DNA from: Cornus controversa
Lineage: Eukaryota > Streptophyta > Magnoliopsida > Cornales > Cornaceae
DNA length: 64,000 bases
Reading direction: 5' to 3'
Assembly: GCA_026545225.1 (NCBI GenBank)
Contig: CM048845.1
Location: forward strand, 27,370,001 to 27,434,000
Part shown: positions 46,759 to 57,504 of the stretch, piece by piece
Position numbering within the stretch: position 1 is the first letter of the stretch
Layout of the letters: every line of letters begins with the position of its first letter
Notes under the pieces: generated by a model
The model's database searches: none
Seen by the model: the letters and a program-made list of their open reading frames with translations, nothing else
Told to the model about the DNA's origin: nothing
Position numbers and translations under genes: made by a program

Positions 46759-48050
46759 CTACTCGTCTTTAAGACAGTTATCAGACATATTGGAAAAGGC
46801 AAGAGCCTTTGCCCTATGACTTATTTTGCTGAGCTCCATATCATGGGCACGAGTAACCAGCTCTTCAAATGTACGAGGCCTGATTCCTTTTAGAATATAG
46901 AGAAGCTCCCAGTGCTTGCCTTGCATACACATTTCGACTGCTGAGACTTCACAAAGGCGATCTTTGCAATCAAGACTTATAGCTCGCCAGCAGTTGATAT
47001 AGTCAACCACAAACTCGTCTTTCATTTGTTTAGCGTTAGTGAGTTCTAGCATGCTCACTATTCTACGAGTACTGTATAAGCGGTTAAGAAACTCTCGCTC
47101 CATCTACTCCCAAAAGTCAATACTTCGAGCTTTGAGGTCTGTGTACTAATCAAATGCATTCCCTTTGAGGGAATGAACAAATTGCTTGACTAAGAGGTCT
47201 CCTTCGGTGCCAACGTTATTGTAGGTCTCCATAAAGTGTGCAATATATTGTTTAGGATTGCCTCTTCCATCAAATTATTGGAACTTTGGCGGTTGATATC
47301 CCATTGGCGTCTTTAAGTTGTTAATTCTTTCGGTGTAGGGTTTTGAGTACACAAAAGTGCTCTGAGGGGTGCCACCATGTGTCTTGACGCAGATGTGTGA
47401 CGATACTCTTTTGATTGGGCACCTTGAAGAGAGGAATTTTAAGTATTCGCAGGCAGATGTGTTGACTTGTCAGGATTTTGGATTTCAAGCTTCCTCATTA
47501 GCGCGGTGATCTGCAAGTCATTCTTTTCAACAATCTTTGTGAGGTTTTCGATTGCGCGCACCATTACTGCCAGTTGGTCTTCCACCGAGGTTGTTCTAGT
47601 CATCATAGCTGCGACAACCTTCGAATAGGAAAGTCCTTGAGGGCCAACATTCCTTGAAGGGATCAATTACTCTAAAATCTCAAGTAACGACTCTGAGAGC
47701 GAACCGACGCTAGAGTTGGCGTCAAAGACGGATTGGGGTGAATGTGGTGGCGCCGAATTTTCTGAAACAACCTCAGAGTTCTTTGCCCTCTGAGGATTAA
47801 TGGTGTTAATATGTTTAGTTTTCACATCCATTGGTTTAGTAGGATTGGTTTTCACCAAATCTTGCTGATTCTTGAGCAAAGCAATTGCTTTGATCTTGCT
47901 ACGCGTTATAGGACCTGCTGAGGTGCTGTTGGCACTTGACAGGTTCCTAGTGTTCTTGTCACTGCTGGCGGCAACTTTAGTGTTAGCCATTGAAGCAACG
48001 GTTTCTTTTGAATTTTTCTTGTTTGTTGTTTGAACCTTGGGAGGAGCCAT
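46759..48050 (-). pseudogene. Gag region of the gag-only element
   Basis: Starts MAPPKVQTTNKKN at 48050 with a Ser/Lys/Asn-rich N-terminal part, then a coiled-coil-like stretch (about 47439-47666), then the conserved gag block at 46759-47103 (LNRLYSTRRIVSMLEL, DYINCWRAISLDCKDRL, GIRPRTFEELVTRAHDME). This block is widespread in plant gag-only and Tat/Retand-like elements (family knowledge). It is broken in a few places. Confidence 0.75.
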
Positions 48051-48136
48051 AAATTCTAACGAACAGAGTTTTGGATGTATGATGTAAGAGATAGAGATGA
48101 GAGCCAGAGATGATCCCACTAGGTGTGCCAAAAATT

Positions 48137-48824
48137 TGTACACACAAATTTCGTGTCCGAAAATCTAGGAACGAAAATTTGTGACAAATAATCGATTTTA
48201 TTTATTTAAGAAAAAGGGTACAATCCTTTGTAAATCTTTACAAATGAAAGATAAAGATAAAGTCCTCTGATTCGATCTCCTTTATGATCCGGCTTCAAGG
48301 GCTGCTAAAGCTTGATCTTGAATTGGATTGAAACTTTGGTGAATAACGGCACGTGGATGATGTGTTTGTTGGTCTTCTCCTTCAAGGTTTAGATGTTTTG
48401 GAGCTTTGGATTTTGAGTGAAGATTTCTGCAGAACTTCAGCTTTTTCTGAGAGTTTTCTGGTGTTCTTTCTCCCACCTTTGGACCTTTATTTATAGGCTC
48501 ACTGGAGGGGTAATTTGTAACTTTCTTTTCTTCTGATAATTATCCTATAATTATCCTTTATGATAATTGTGATAATTATCCATAATAATTATCTTTGATG
48601 ATAATTATATATATATATATATATATATAACACTATCCATTTAACTCATTTTCTAGTGGGCTTGGAAGTTTTTAGATAATTTGGATCAGCCCATGACTCA
48701 TTTATTTGTGGTGGGTCTAGGTTTCAAATTATCTGACTCATTGGGCCACATTTCAATGTGGGCTAAACTGAAGATAAACTCAAATTGTATTTTGGGTCCA
48801 TCATGTAATTTTTTAATATCTACA
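48137..48824 (-). repeat. 5' LTR of the gag-only element
   Basis: Same sequence family as 42765-43434, ending AATATCTACA. Its TA microsatellite (48606-48629) is longer. Just left of it (inside the element) lies the expected primer-site position, next to TTGGCACACC on the minus strand. Confidence 0.9.
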
Positions 48825-48829
48825 GTAAT

Positions 48830-49562
48830 ATTGAGAAAGAAATGTAGATTTTGTTTCTTTTAGTTCTACTATTGACAAAACAATTAACTTTTGTTTTTAC
48901 TTAAAATTGATTCCAAAAAGTTTAATTTGCACCAATTACACTTTTCAGCCATCTCAAGAAGAGTTGAGGGATTTGATTGATCATTATGTCATTGTTAATA
49001 AGAGAGATGAATAATGATAGGGCATAAATGGTTCCAGGGGAGATGGATTTTTTTTAACCTTTACTCTATTCAAGATTTGCAATCCTTTATTTAGTTTATG
49101 ATTTCAATGTGATATATTTTCTTTGATCTTCAATCTGATTTATAGTATTGTGTTATGAAAATGCTCACAGATCGCCGTGGTTAGGCACACAAACCAGCTC
49201 ATTCTGTTATGAGGAGTTTTTGAGCAGGCAAGTCAATAATATAATGGTACTACTATAGTTATTTTTAAGATATACATATTAGGCAAAATCCTTTATTTGA
49301 TTGTCTCCTTGATAAATTCAAATGTAGAAAAAAAAATTATGCTGATAATTAATAAAAATTAGAGAACTAAACATGGTTTGAAAAATAAGGTTATGTTTGT
49401 GTTCTTTAACTATATGCTATAACTATTTCAGTTTTTCACTCTACAAAATTTAGTGTTTTGTCCATGTTAGTTGTTGTTTTATATCAGAGGCATTTCACTG
49501 TCATTTGAGCTGAACTTCTGTAGTGTAGCACCTATATTTAACATAGTTATGATAAGTGCTAG
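48830..49562. other. Non-coding stretch
   Basis: Continuation of the site cut by the gag-only element. Near 48950-49010 a CAG splice-acceptor-like site precedes a short reading PSQEELRDLIDHYVIVNKRDE that ends in stops. It could be a last exon of a lost gene, but nothing else supports it. Confidence 0.35.
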
Positions 49563-49659
49563 TGTAACACCCATGAACTATGTTTCCTTTTTGTCTTCAT
49601 CTCATTAGGATTCAAAGGTAATTTTTGGACCTTGTGGGGATAGAAGTGTAATTATGGAT

Positions 49660-49705
49660 ATGTGTATATATATATGCATATATATATGTGTGTGTGTGTG
49701 TGTAT
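49660..49705. repeat. TA/TG microsatellite
   Basis: Mixed TATATG and TGTGTG run. Confidence 0.9.
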
Positions 49706-50019
49706 ATATGTAGGCTATATATATGTCGTGTGAGTGAAGTTTGAGCTTGTGTGTGGTCATGTGAGTCAACAGATGTATGAAGTGATGAATTGGTTGGTGG
49801 CAGGCAAGGGTGCATGGGTGACATGTAGCCAAAAGCTTTAAATCAAGTGTAGACTTATTTGACCCTTTTTTGATAGTATACTAAGTGATGTAACAAGCAT
49901 ATCTTTTTTTTAAGAACCAAAGGACCAAAGGCTGTCCAATAGAAACAAGAAAAAGGGAAAAAGATTGGGTCTGCAGAATAGAGAGAGAAACAGAGAGGAC
50001 GAGAAGAGAAGAAGAAAAA

Positions 50020-50116
50020 GAAAGAGAAGAAGAAGAAGAAGAAGAAGAAGAAGAAGAAGAAGAAGAAGAAAGAGAAGAAGAAGAAAAAGATCGAAGAGGA
50101 GAAGAAGAAAATCTTC
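50020..50116. repeat. (GAA)n microsatellite
   Basis: About 20 nearly pure GAA triplets with an AGA-rich surround. It gives a poly-Arg reading on one strand and poly-Phe on the other, neither of which is a gene. Confidence 0.95.
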
Positions 50117-50148
50117 ATTAAGGCAAGTTGAACCTTGTCTTTGTATTT

Positions 50149-50200
50149 ATATATATATATATATATATGTATACGTATATATATATATATATGTATATAT
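50149..50200. repeat. (AT)n microsatellite
   Basis: Two AT tracts split by GTATACG. Confidence 0.95.
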
Positions 50201-51832
50201 GATTTAAAGTTTTATAGCTTTTGAAGTCAATATGTTGGATTGAGATTTTAGATTTTTGCTAGATTAGAGTATGAGATTGGGTCTATGCATGATTATATAA
50301 ATTTGTATAGTCCTAAAATATGATCTACTTTAATATAGCAGAATTCTAACCTTTGTTTGATTGTCACAAGTTATGTTTTGGGTTTATTAATATGACTTCC
50401 AGTAGGTTGTTGCAAAATACGAGTACACCAGTAGTTGCTTGCATCATATGAGAATGTTCTTGTATATTAAATTGGGTGGGGCAAAAGTTATAGCTGGGTG
50501 TATAATATTGCTTGGCAATGGTGGTTTGTGTGGTTGCTTGATGAAGGTGGATAACATGGTGATGGAAATAGGTCTTCTCAATGATGCAGCTGGAAGAGGA
50601 GTGTTTGGCAGCCATGGTGGTAGTTTGGAGTGGTCGAAATCTACCAAAAATTTTGGTGGGTGGCTCGGAAAACTATGGTTGTTCATGGCTTGTGCTGGGT
50701 TTTGACGATTTGGGTTTGGAGGACATGCATGGTAGTTTTGGGTCCTTGAGCGATTCTCAAGGGTGGTTGGTAGTTCACGGTTTTGCCATGGAATGGGCTA
50801 CCATGGGCGGCTAGGTGGTCCGATGGTGGAGCTCGGTTGGGCTTTAGCCATGATGGTTGTGGGTTCATGGTTGGCTTCCATAGTTGTTGATTTGGAGGTG
50901 GACCGGTGGTGCTGAAGGGACTGTACATGGATGGTTTGGCAGCCATGGTTCTAACTTTATAGGATTTATTGGTGGCTGGTTTGTAGGTGCACTTGGGTTT
51001 GACCGAAGGTGTGTATGGTGGTGCTGAAAGGGGCTGCCATGGTGGATTATTGGGTGGCTCACAGGTTGATGTTTGGGTAACTTGTGATGATGGTTTGTAT
51101 GAGAGTTGGCAAAGATTATTGTAGGTGGTGCTTTGGAGTTGAAGACTCCATAGTGACCCATTTGGTCTTGAGTTCTCAATTGAGGTTTAGTAGAGTGGAT
51201 TTAGTTATGATTTATGATTGAATATGACATGGGTTATGTTGATATGAAGTTGGGTTGATTTCTAGTGGGCCTTTTAAGATGTTGTGAATTTGATTGACCA
51301 ATTGAAATGGGCTGCCCATGTGCAAGAATTGGGTTGAAACCAATTGGGCTTTGTTTTGGGCTCATTATAAATGGTTGCATGACAATGGACTGGGCTAAAA
51401 TTAAGATTAGGCCCAATGTCATTTAAAAGAAATTTAAAGAATTTCTTTTTGGGCTAAAATAGAACTTGGAGAAAAATGTTTATAATGCTCCATTAATTAC
51501 GAAAATTTCTGAAATTTCTATGTTTATGTATATTCGAGCTAATTATGCTAGAATAGTTAGTTCGAGGGAAAAATTCTTGAATGCTCCATAAATTATATAA
51601 ATTTATGAAATCATTTGCTTTAGCGCAATAGAGCTTGTTATGTGGGAATAGTTAGTTCTAAGAGTTAAAGATTCGGTTAGCTACGTTTTAAGCTTTATGA
51701 AAGCGCACAATTCGCTCATTTGATTTATTAAATGTGAAAAGCATTTAATAAATTATAAAAGATTTTATGTTGGTAAAGAACGCTTGTTTCCTTTTATTTA
51801 GAGTGAATTAGGAAAAAATATCCTTTAAGTTC

Positions 51833-53251
51833 TGATGTGGTCGGAACTAAATTATATTGCAAGCTTAATTTTGCCCTTTTTATCAAAATATAATTTAACC
51901 ACTCGCAAGAGCACGAATCTTTGTAGATAAGGTTCTATATAGAGGGTATCGATCCCACGAGGACTAGTCGTTAATTGTCATAGAGAAAGATTAATTCTAC
52001 TTTAATTCTAAAAATAGGTTTTTTGGTTTTGTGTTTAAAGCTATTGCATAAAGGAAATGACAATAAAATTAAAGAGTAAAGTTGGGAGAGAGAACTAGGG
52101 TTGGTTTCCACCACTAGCCATTCACATGTTCATAAGTGTAGCAAGCAAGGGATTCATTAATTAAATGCCTAACAATGTCATTAGGCTTGTGACCTCAATG
52201 ACATATCAAAAGATCAATGTGTGTGCTAACCTATCATAATCCATCTTCAACAAGCATAGCTCTTCAACCTAACTAACTACCTACTTACTCTACTCTCTAA
52301 GTGAACACTACATGCATCCAAACTACCTTGTCTTGGCATGGTCTATACAAACTAGCATCACACATTCATTTAAACACCATTATCTAGCCATCATTTGCAC
52401 TTCTTGTGGAATATGCAAATGTTGTGCATTCAAGTGACAAAACCTACTCTAAGACAAGAATAAATTCCATATCAAATGAATATATAAAAGAAATGTATTT
52501 GTGTACATAATCACTAGGCTAAATAATCAACATTTAATTACAAGTCCCAAGAGCTACAAAGATGAACAAGTTTACATGGCTAGGGGTTGAAACCAACACC
52601 TTAGTAGAAGAGTTAGTTGCTCATGGTTGCCTTGCACCCTTCCATTGATGAAGAGAATGAAGCTTCTTGGTCTGGTTCAGCCCTTCCTCTTCCTCTCCCG
52701 AAGGTCTCTCCTTCAGTCTTCTGATGTGTATCTTGAGAGATATGAGATATGTGGCTTTTGGTGCTTTTTGTATGCTTTTTGGCTACTTTGGGCCCACCAT
52801 ATATATATATATATCATTATATATATCTCTTGTATCAAGAAGGCCCCCAAAAGTCTTGTTCAAGTCAGACAATCCCCCTAAGTCGTGCAAAAAGGGGGAT
52901 TTTGTTGCAAGTGGGAGAGCAGGTGAGCAAGTGGCCAAGTGGGCTCTGCAGAATTTCAATTGATCGAAGTTGAATTTTGATTGATCGAAATTTCGATCAA
53001 TCGAAAGGAGATTTCGATCAATCGAGATTTCGATTAATCGAAATCTACATTTCGATTGATCGAAATGCCTTGGCTGCATTTTCTGATTCCTTCTCTTGAC
53101 TGCAGAAAGCTTCCAACTTTGCTCCATTTACTCCAATACCTGCAAAACATCAAAAACACAAAAATACCGTAAACATATCTCGGTAAACGCAAAAACGGAA
53201 CTAACGTATGCAATAAAGAGGGTTCAAATGCATAGAATTGAACACTTATCA
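51833..53251 (-). repeat. 3' LTR of the Athila element
   Basis: Tips TGAT...ATCA and a purine tract next to the start. The first 300 bp (minus sense) hold a TCGATCAATCGA palindrome array (52956-53068). No frame of note. Confidence 0.75.
52956..53068. repeat. Palindromic TCGATYRATCGA array, LTR copy
   Basis: About seven copies of TCGATCAATCGA or TCGATTGATCGA, each a near-palindrome flanked by AAATT or AAATC, in 110 bp. Confidence 0.9.
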
Positions 53252-55067
53252 CACCCCCAAACTTACATATTGCTAGTCCCTTAGCAATACAATATTACAA
53301 AAATGAAATCAACTATCCTATACAAAAGTTTAATCATGCTCAGTCATCAACTAGATAAAGGGCGCTCATCCATTCATTTCACAATTGGCAAATGCAACAA
53401 GTATTACAGAACTATGTGGTCATTAGCAAAAATGGACTTTCACAAGCTATAAATGAACGACAGTCCCCACATACTGGCTAGCCCGAACACTATAACAATT
53501 CCAACCCCCAAAATCCTCTTTGAAAAGTGAACACGCATTCTAACGTGTGGCTTTTGTCATATTTGGAGAAGAGAACGAACAAATCTGTTTTTAAGAGAAA
53601 AACTCATTGAAAATGCTCAACACGGCTGTTTCATTATCACAAAACATTCATGATTGCTCATGTGCGGATGACCGTGCAACGCTTAGCTCTTTTTGCTTTC
53701 TTGCAAGCCCATGTAGCGGCATTGGGCCAATGACTCCCAAACCAATTGGTTTTAGGGCATTAGGTGAAGAAGCACCCCTCGGACTTAATAACCGAGCTTA
53801 CAAGGCGATGAGCGTAAGCAAGCCACCCGCTTATTACTGCTCAACCTTACACACTTTTACACGAATATTTCCTGCTTTGAGGCATCGAAATCCGGTTTAT
53901 CTAGTGAGAAGGCTTATTGCATATTTTTCTCTATTTATTTCTTTTTTTTTTTTTTTTTTTTACAACAACCGGAAGAACTTATTCTTTAAGTTGTTCAGAT
54001 AAAAACAGAAATTTTCAAAAATTCTCCCTCAGACTTATACCCCACAATTTAAACTGCATGTGTGCGAATTTGTGCGGTTAAGGACAAATTTAGGGCAAGA
54101 ACTGTACGTGCTCGAATTTGGACAATAATGTAGACCGTTCTAGCCTACTATAAAGCTTGCAAAAGTGCGGGTATTTACAATGTTAAAGTTCTTAACTACT
54201 TGCTGCATTTACCTCGGACATTTATTCGAATGATCTTCCTTTAAAAAGCAAGACATCATAGCAAGCATGCAAAAATATCAAAGAAGAAGAAAAAACTGCT
54301 CTACAATGACACTCAATATAATGACTGAACATTGCATGAATATGCAAGTGGTATAGCGTACCGCACCCCCAAACTTATATGCAACATTGTCCTCAATGTT
54401 TGGACAAGAAGAACAGGGAAAGAAGTTACCGGGATGGCAGAATGAGAAGAATGGTATTTCACTGCGGCGGTCATCCTGTAAATAAGAAAAACCTGCACAA
54501 AATACCAACTAGATACCACGAGCATTAAAAGGAACAAAAAGTAGATAAATAGAACATAATGAAATAATTACGCACAAACAGACAATGCCAATATCACTGT
54601 ATATCTAATGGTCTGAACTGGTGTTTCCCAATTGTCTAAGAGGTCTATGCGACAAGATATTGACTATCCAGGCGCGCTAACGTATAGCACGCAAAGGGGC
54701 TGCCTTTCTTTATTACCGCCATACTGTGTTGAAGCAATCTCAACAGTATTGGGAATTAAAACCAGGCGGTAATAAACGGAAATCATCAACTGAGTCGCAT
54801 ATAACAATTAGACAAGTGGTACTACATACATAGTCAAAGTCTAGAGAACAGATAAATTGACGGAAAGCAAAAAGAAAAGGCAGTAAAGATAACACATGTC
54901 ATAAAAGCAAATATAAATGTATTCCATAAAGATGAAAATGCGTTTCAGTACAAAGGGTACATGTAGGTGGAATACGCAAAAAGAAACTAAACATGGCCAA
55001 CATGGCCTATCAAAAATAAAGAAAGAAAAATACAGAAAGTAAAGCATAAAAGGTGAATAAAGTGCAG
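53252..55067 (-). other. 3' untranslated zone of the Athila element
   Basis: No frame resembles a known protein. A second CACCCCCAAACTTA motif (54363-54376), the same as at the LTR-adjacent purine tract, suggests an additional internal purine tract. A hairpin with GGCGGTAATAAA arms lies at 54710-54776. Confidence 0.5.
54710..54776. repeat. Nested hairpin in the Athila 3' zone
   Basis: Outer arms TTATTACCGCC (to 54720) and GGCGGTAATAA (from 54765). Between them ACTGTGTTGA and TCAACAGT form a second stem. Confidence 0.7.
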
Positions 55068-56426
55068 CTACTCGAGGGCGGGCGGTGGTGGTGGTGGCTC
55101 GGTGGGAGCGGAAGTGGAGGTGGAGGCTCGACCTGCGAACAGGAACTGCAGATCCTGCCGGAAGGCTCGGAACTCATCTAAGATCGCTTTCTGGCCCTGC
55201 ACCAGAGAAGAAATGTCCGTCCGAATACCCGCCAGCTGACTTTGCGTCACCTGGACGTGCTCGTCAAAACCCTGCTGGAGCCGCTCTACGTCAGCCGCCA
55301 GGCAGGAATAGCCTGTCGCTAAGATATCATGCCGCTCTGCAGCGACATCCATTTCCTCCTCCTCCATCTCCTCGTCCTCTGTCTCAGCCCCTGCTGGCTC
55401 TCCCTCATCCATCTCCACCGGGGCATCCATATCTACATCGTCTGGTGGATCACCCTGATGGTCCTGTCGCTCTAAGTGTCGCCTCACCCGTTCCCACTGA
55501 GTGGATGTGAAGCGGGTGGGCGGTGCCAACTGAATGTCAGTCCGACTGACTGGTATACTGGCACTGCTGAGAAAAGCGGCGATCAGGAATGGAAAGGGAA
55601 GCTGCCAACTCGCTGCTCTCTTCTTCCTCTTGTTGACAAGGCCATCCCAAACTTTGTGCATCTGCCCCCAGATAAGCGATGGGACAGAAAACCAAGTGCC
55701 CGTATGGAAAGCATAGAGGCAACGGAGGAGGTCGCCCCTGCGCTCTGCCACATGCTGCAACGGACACGCGTTCTTGAGGAGAACGGTGTCCAGGAACCAA
55801 TATCTGCTCAGGCACATCAATTTGGACGTGCAGTTGCGACGGGGTGTGGTAAACTCCCCGCCACACATGTCCATCACCATCGAGAAGAGCGTAGTGTCGG
55901 CTGGGAGCGCGGCTCTATAAAGTGGCTGACCGCCCGGGCCAACCATATCCGTCGGCTGCTGGTGAGGAATGCCGAGCATATGAGCAATCCGGCTCGGCGT
56001 AATCGTGATCGTGACAGTGGCCACGGTAGTCTCGAGTGTATCTGGCGCTGTGCAGGAGTAGGTCATATGCTCGTAAAAGACTTGCACTAGGCGCTCGTGT
56101 GCCACGTCTGTGGGAGGCACACATAGCCGGTCGAGGCGACGCCTCCTGAGCTCGGCAACGGTCCATGCTGTGTCGGGACGCCCCTCGAACTCGGCTAAGT
56201 CGAAAACCTGCTCCGGGCTGCACTTCCGAGACCGGAAGGCTCGCCCGGGCACGTCGCGAACAGCACCGACGGCGTTCTTCACTCTCGCCATGGCCTCGGA
56301 ACAGTCTGCACTGGATTCAAAAGGTACGTAAATGAAAGATGAATAAGAAGAAAGTGAAACTACTACTAAACTAAAAGAGTAAAAATAAAAATGAAGTCCT
56401 AGTCCATGGTACTGACAAGAATGCAA
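55068..56426 (-). pseudogene. Envelope-like frame of the Athila element
   Basis: A 452-codon open reading between pol and the 3' LTR, the place of the envelope-like gene in Athila. The middle carries LVQVFYEHMTY ... TITPSRIAHMLGIP, the pattern of the plant Transposase_32-type domain found in these frames (family knowledge). An acidic stretch (DEEMEEEEMD) and a predicted helical region follow, and the end is Pro-rich. A hydrophobic start (about residues 10-35) precedes a second Met near residue 46, which may be the real start. GC content is much higher than the surroundings. It looks whole as a reading, but the element around it is broken. Treated as a fossil part. Confidence 0.7.
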
Positions 56427-56939
56427 AAAGTCACTCTTAAATAGGCAATGTGAACGGGTGCAACCGAAACGAAGGTGCCGCGGTTACACACCGTACACTA
56501 AGCGTTTGAAACGAAGAAAATGCCAAATCCCACTCCTATATGAAGTCCTACCCCCCGAAACCCACAAAAACTCGATTCAGATATCGCAATCGCAACCATC
56601 CACCCCAACAGTGTCTAACTATGTTTATTCCGCTGTACAACTGTCAAAAAATGGCGAGAGAATAAACAAAAAGTAGCCATGCATCACTTACCTCGTGAGG
56701 AAGAAGATGAACGGCTCAACCGAAGAAAACTCCACGCGTAGCCGCGAAGAGAAGATCGCGCAGATGCTAGAGGCGGATCGGACTGCGTCAGATGGCGGCG
56801 GATGATCGGGAATGGCAGATCGAGCGCTCGGGAATGCTTGGAGAAGGCTTGGATCGCACAGAGGGAGAGAAGAAGTCGGATGGTCTTTTAAAATGGGAGG
56901 GAAGCCTAACGGTTTAAATAGATTTTCGGCTCACGTGCA

Positions 56940-57335
56940 GGCTCCGCGTGCATTTCGATTGATCGAAATGTGCATTTCGATCAATCGAAATTTCGATTGA
57001 TCGAAATCTTGCTTCGATCAATCGAAACCAGCTTCGATCGATCGAGTCTTTCTCTTCGATCAATCGAAAATTCCTTCCCTGAATCACATTTTTACTTCGA
57101 TCAATCGAACATTTAATTGATGCAATCGAAATTTTATTTCGATCAATCGAAACTGAATTTCGATCAATCGAGATTTTCGATCGATCGAAGACCTATCGAA
57201 GTGCAATCGAAGAATACCACCTCTCGGGACTTTGGACTTGGCAAATCTCTGCAATTTTTCGATCAATCGAAACCACAATTTCGATTAATCAAAATTTTCG
57301 ATTGATCGAACTCTTTGTTTCGATCAATCGAAATG
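56940..57335. repeat. Palindromic TCGATYRATCGA array, internal copy
   Basis: About 17 copies of TCGATCAATCGA, TCGATTGATCGA or TCGATCGATCGA in 400 bp, the same motif as in the LTR. The two arrays are 4 kb apart, between envelope-like frame and pol and in the LTR. Confidence 0.9.
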
Positions 57336-57504
57336 CTCAAAAACAGTCAGTTTAAAAAAATGCTTTAGGGACTTGGATATTTGGGAATTAGATACTACAT
57401 TGCTTAGATACAAACCTACTTTGGATAAAAGGGACATCATGGAAGCTTGATAGCTACCCTGGCTTCGCCACCTTACACGTCTATGGCGCGACGTCCGGAT
57501 CGGC

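Larger units (their letters stand above)
42765..48824 (-). mobile_element. Gag-only LTR retrotransposon (Gypsy kin), bounded
   Basis: Both LTRs and both target repeats are present. The 5' LTR (minus reading) is 48824-48137 and the 3' LTR is 43434-42765. GTAAT flanks both outer ends (42760-42764, 48825-48829). LTRs of about 670-690 bp differ by perhaps 5-8% by eye, so the insertion is likely a few million years old. A purine tract (GTGGGGGCAATT, minus) abuts the 3' LTR at about 43435-43450. The interior holds a gag region (48050-46759), another frame (46494-45976) and three tandem arrays, and no protease, RT or integrase. It is therefore a non-autonomous (LARD-like) element. The gag is broken in a few places. 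Confidence 0.9.
49563..51832 (+). mobile_element. Del/Tekay-type Gypsy LTR cut by Athila
   Basis: Begins TGTAACACCC at 49563, a hallmark of Del/Tekay LTRs. It then has microsatellites, a GAA array and several GGGCT / GGCCCAATGTCATTTAAAAG phrases shared (inverted) with 13260-14954. It runs until the Athila LTR starts at 51833. Pol and gag are absent in the window. Whether it is a solo LTR cannot be told because its right part lies beyond Athila. Confidence 0.6.

Noticed and set aside
49965-50207. Arginine-rich protein (and a phenylalanine-rich one opposite)
   Set aside because: It is a reading of the GAA microsatellite.
55476-56090. A 204-codon plus-strand frame
   Set aside because: It is a shadow of the GC-rich Athila envelope-like frame on the minus strand.
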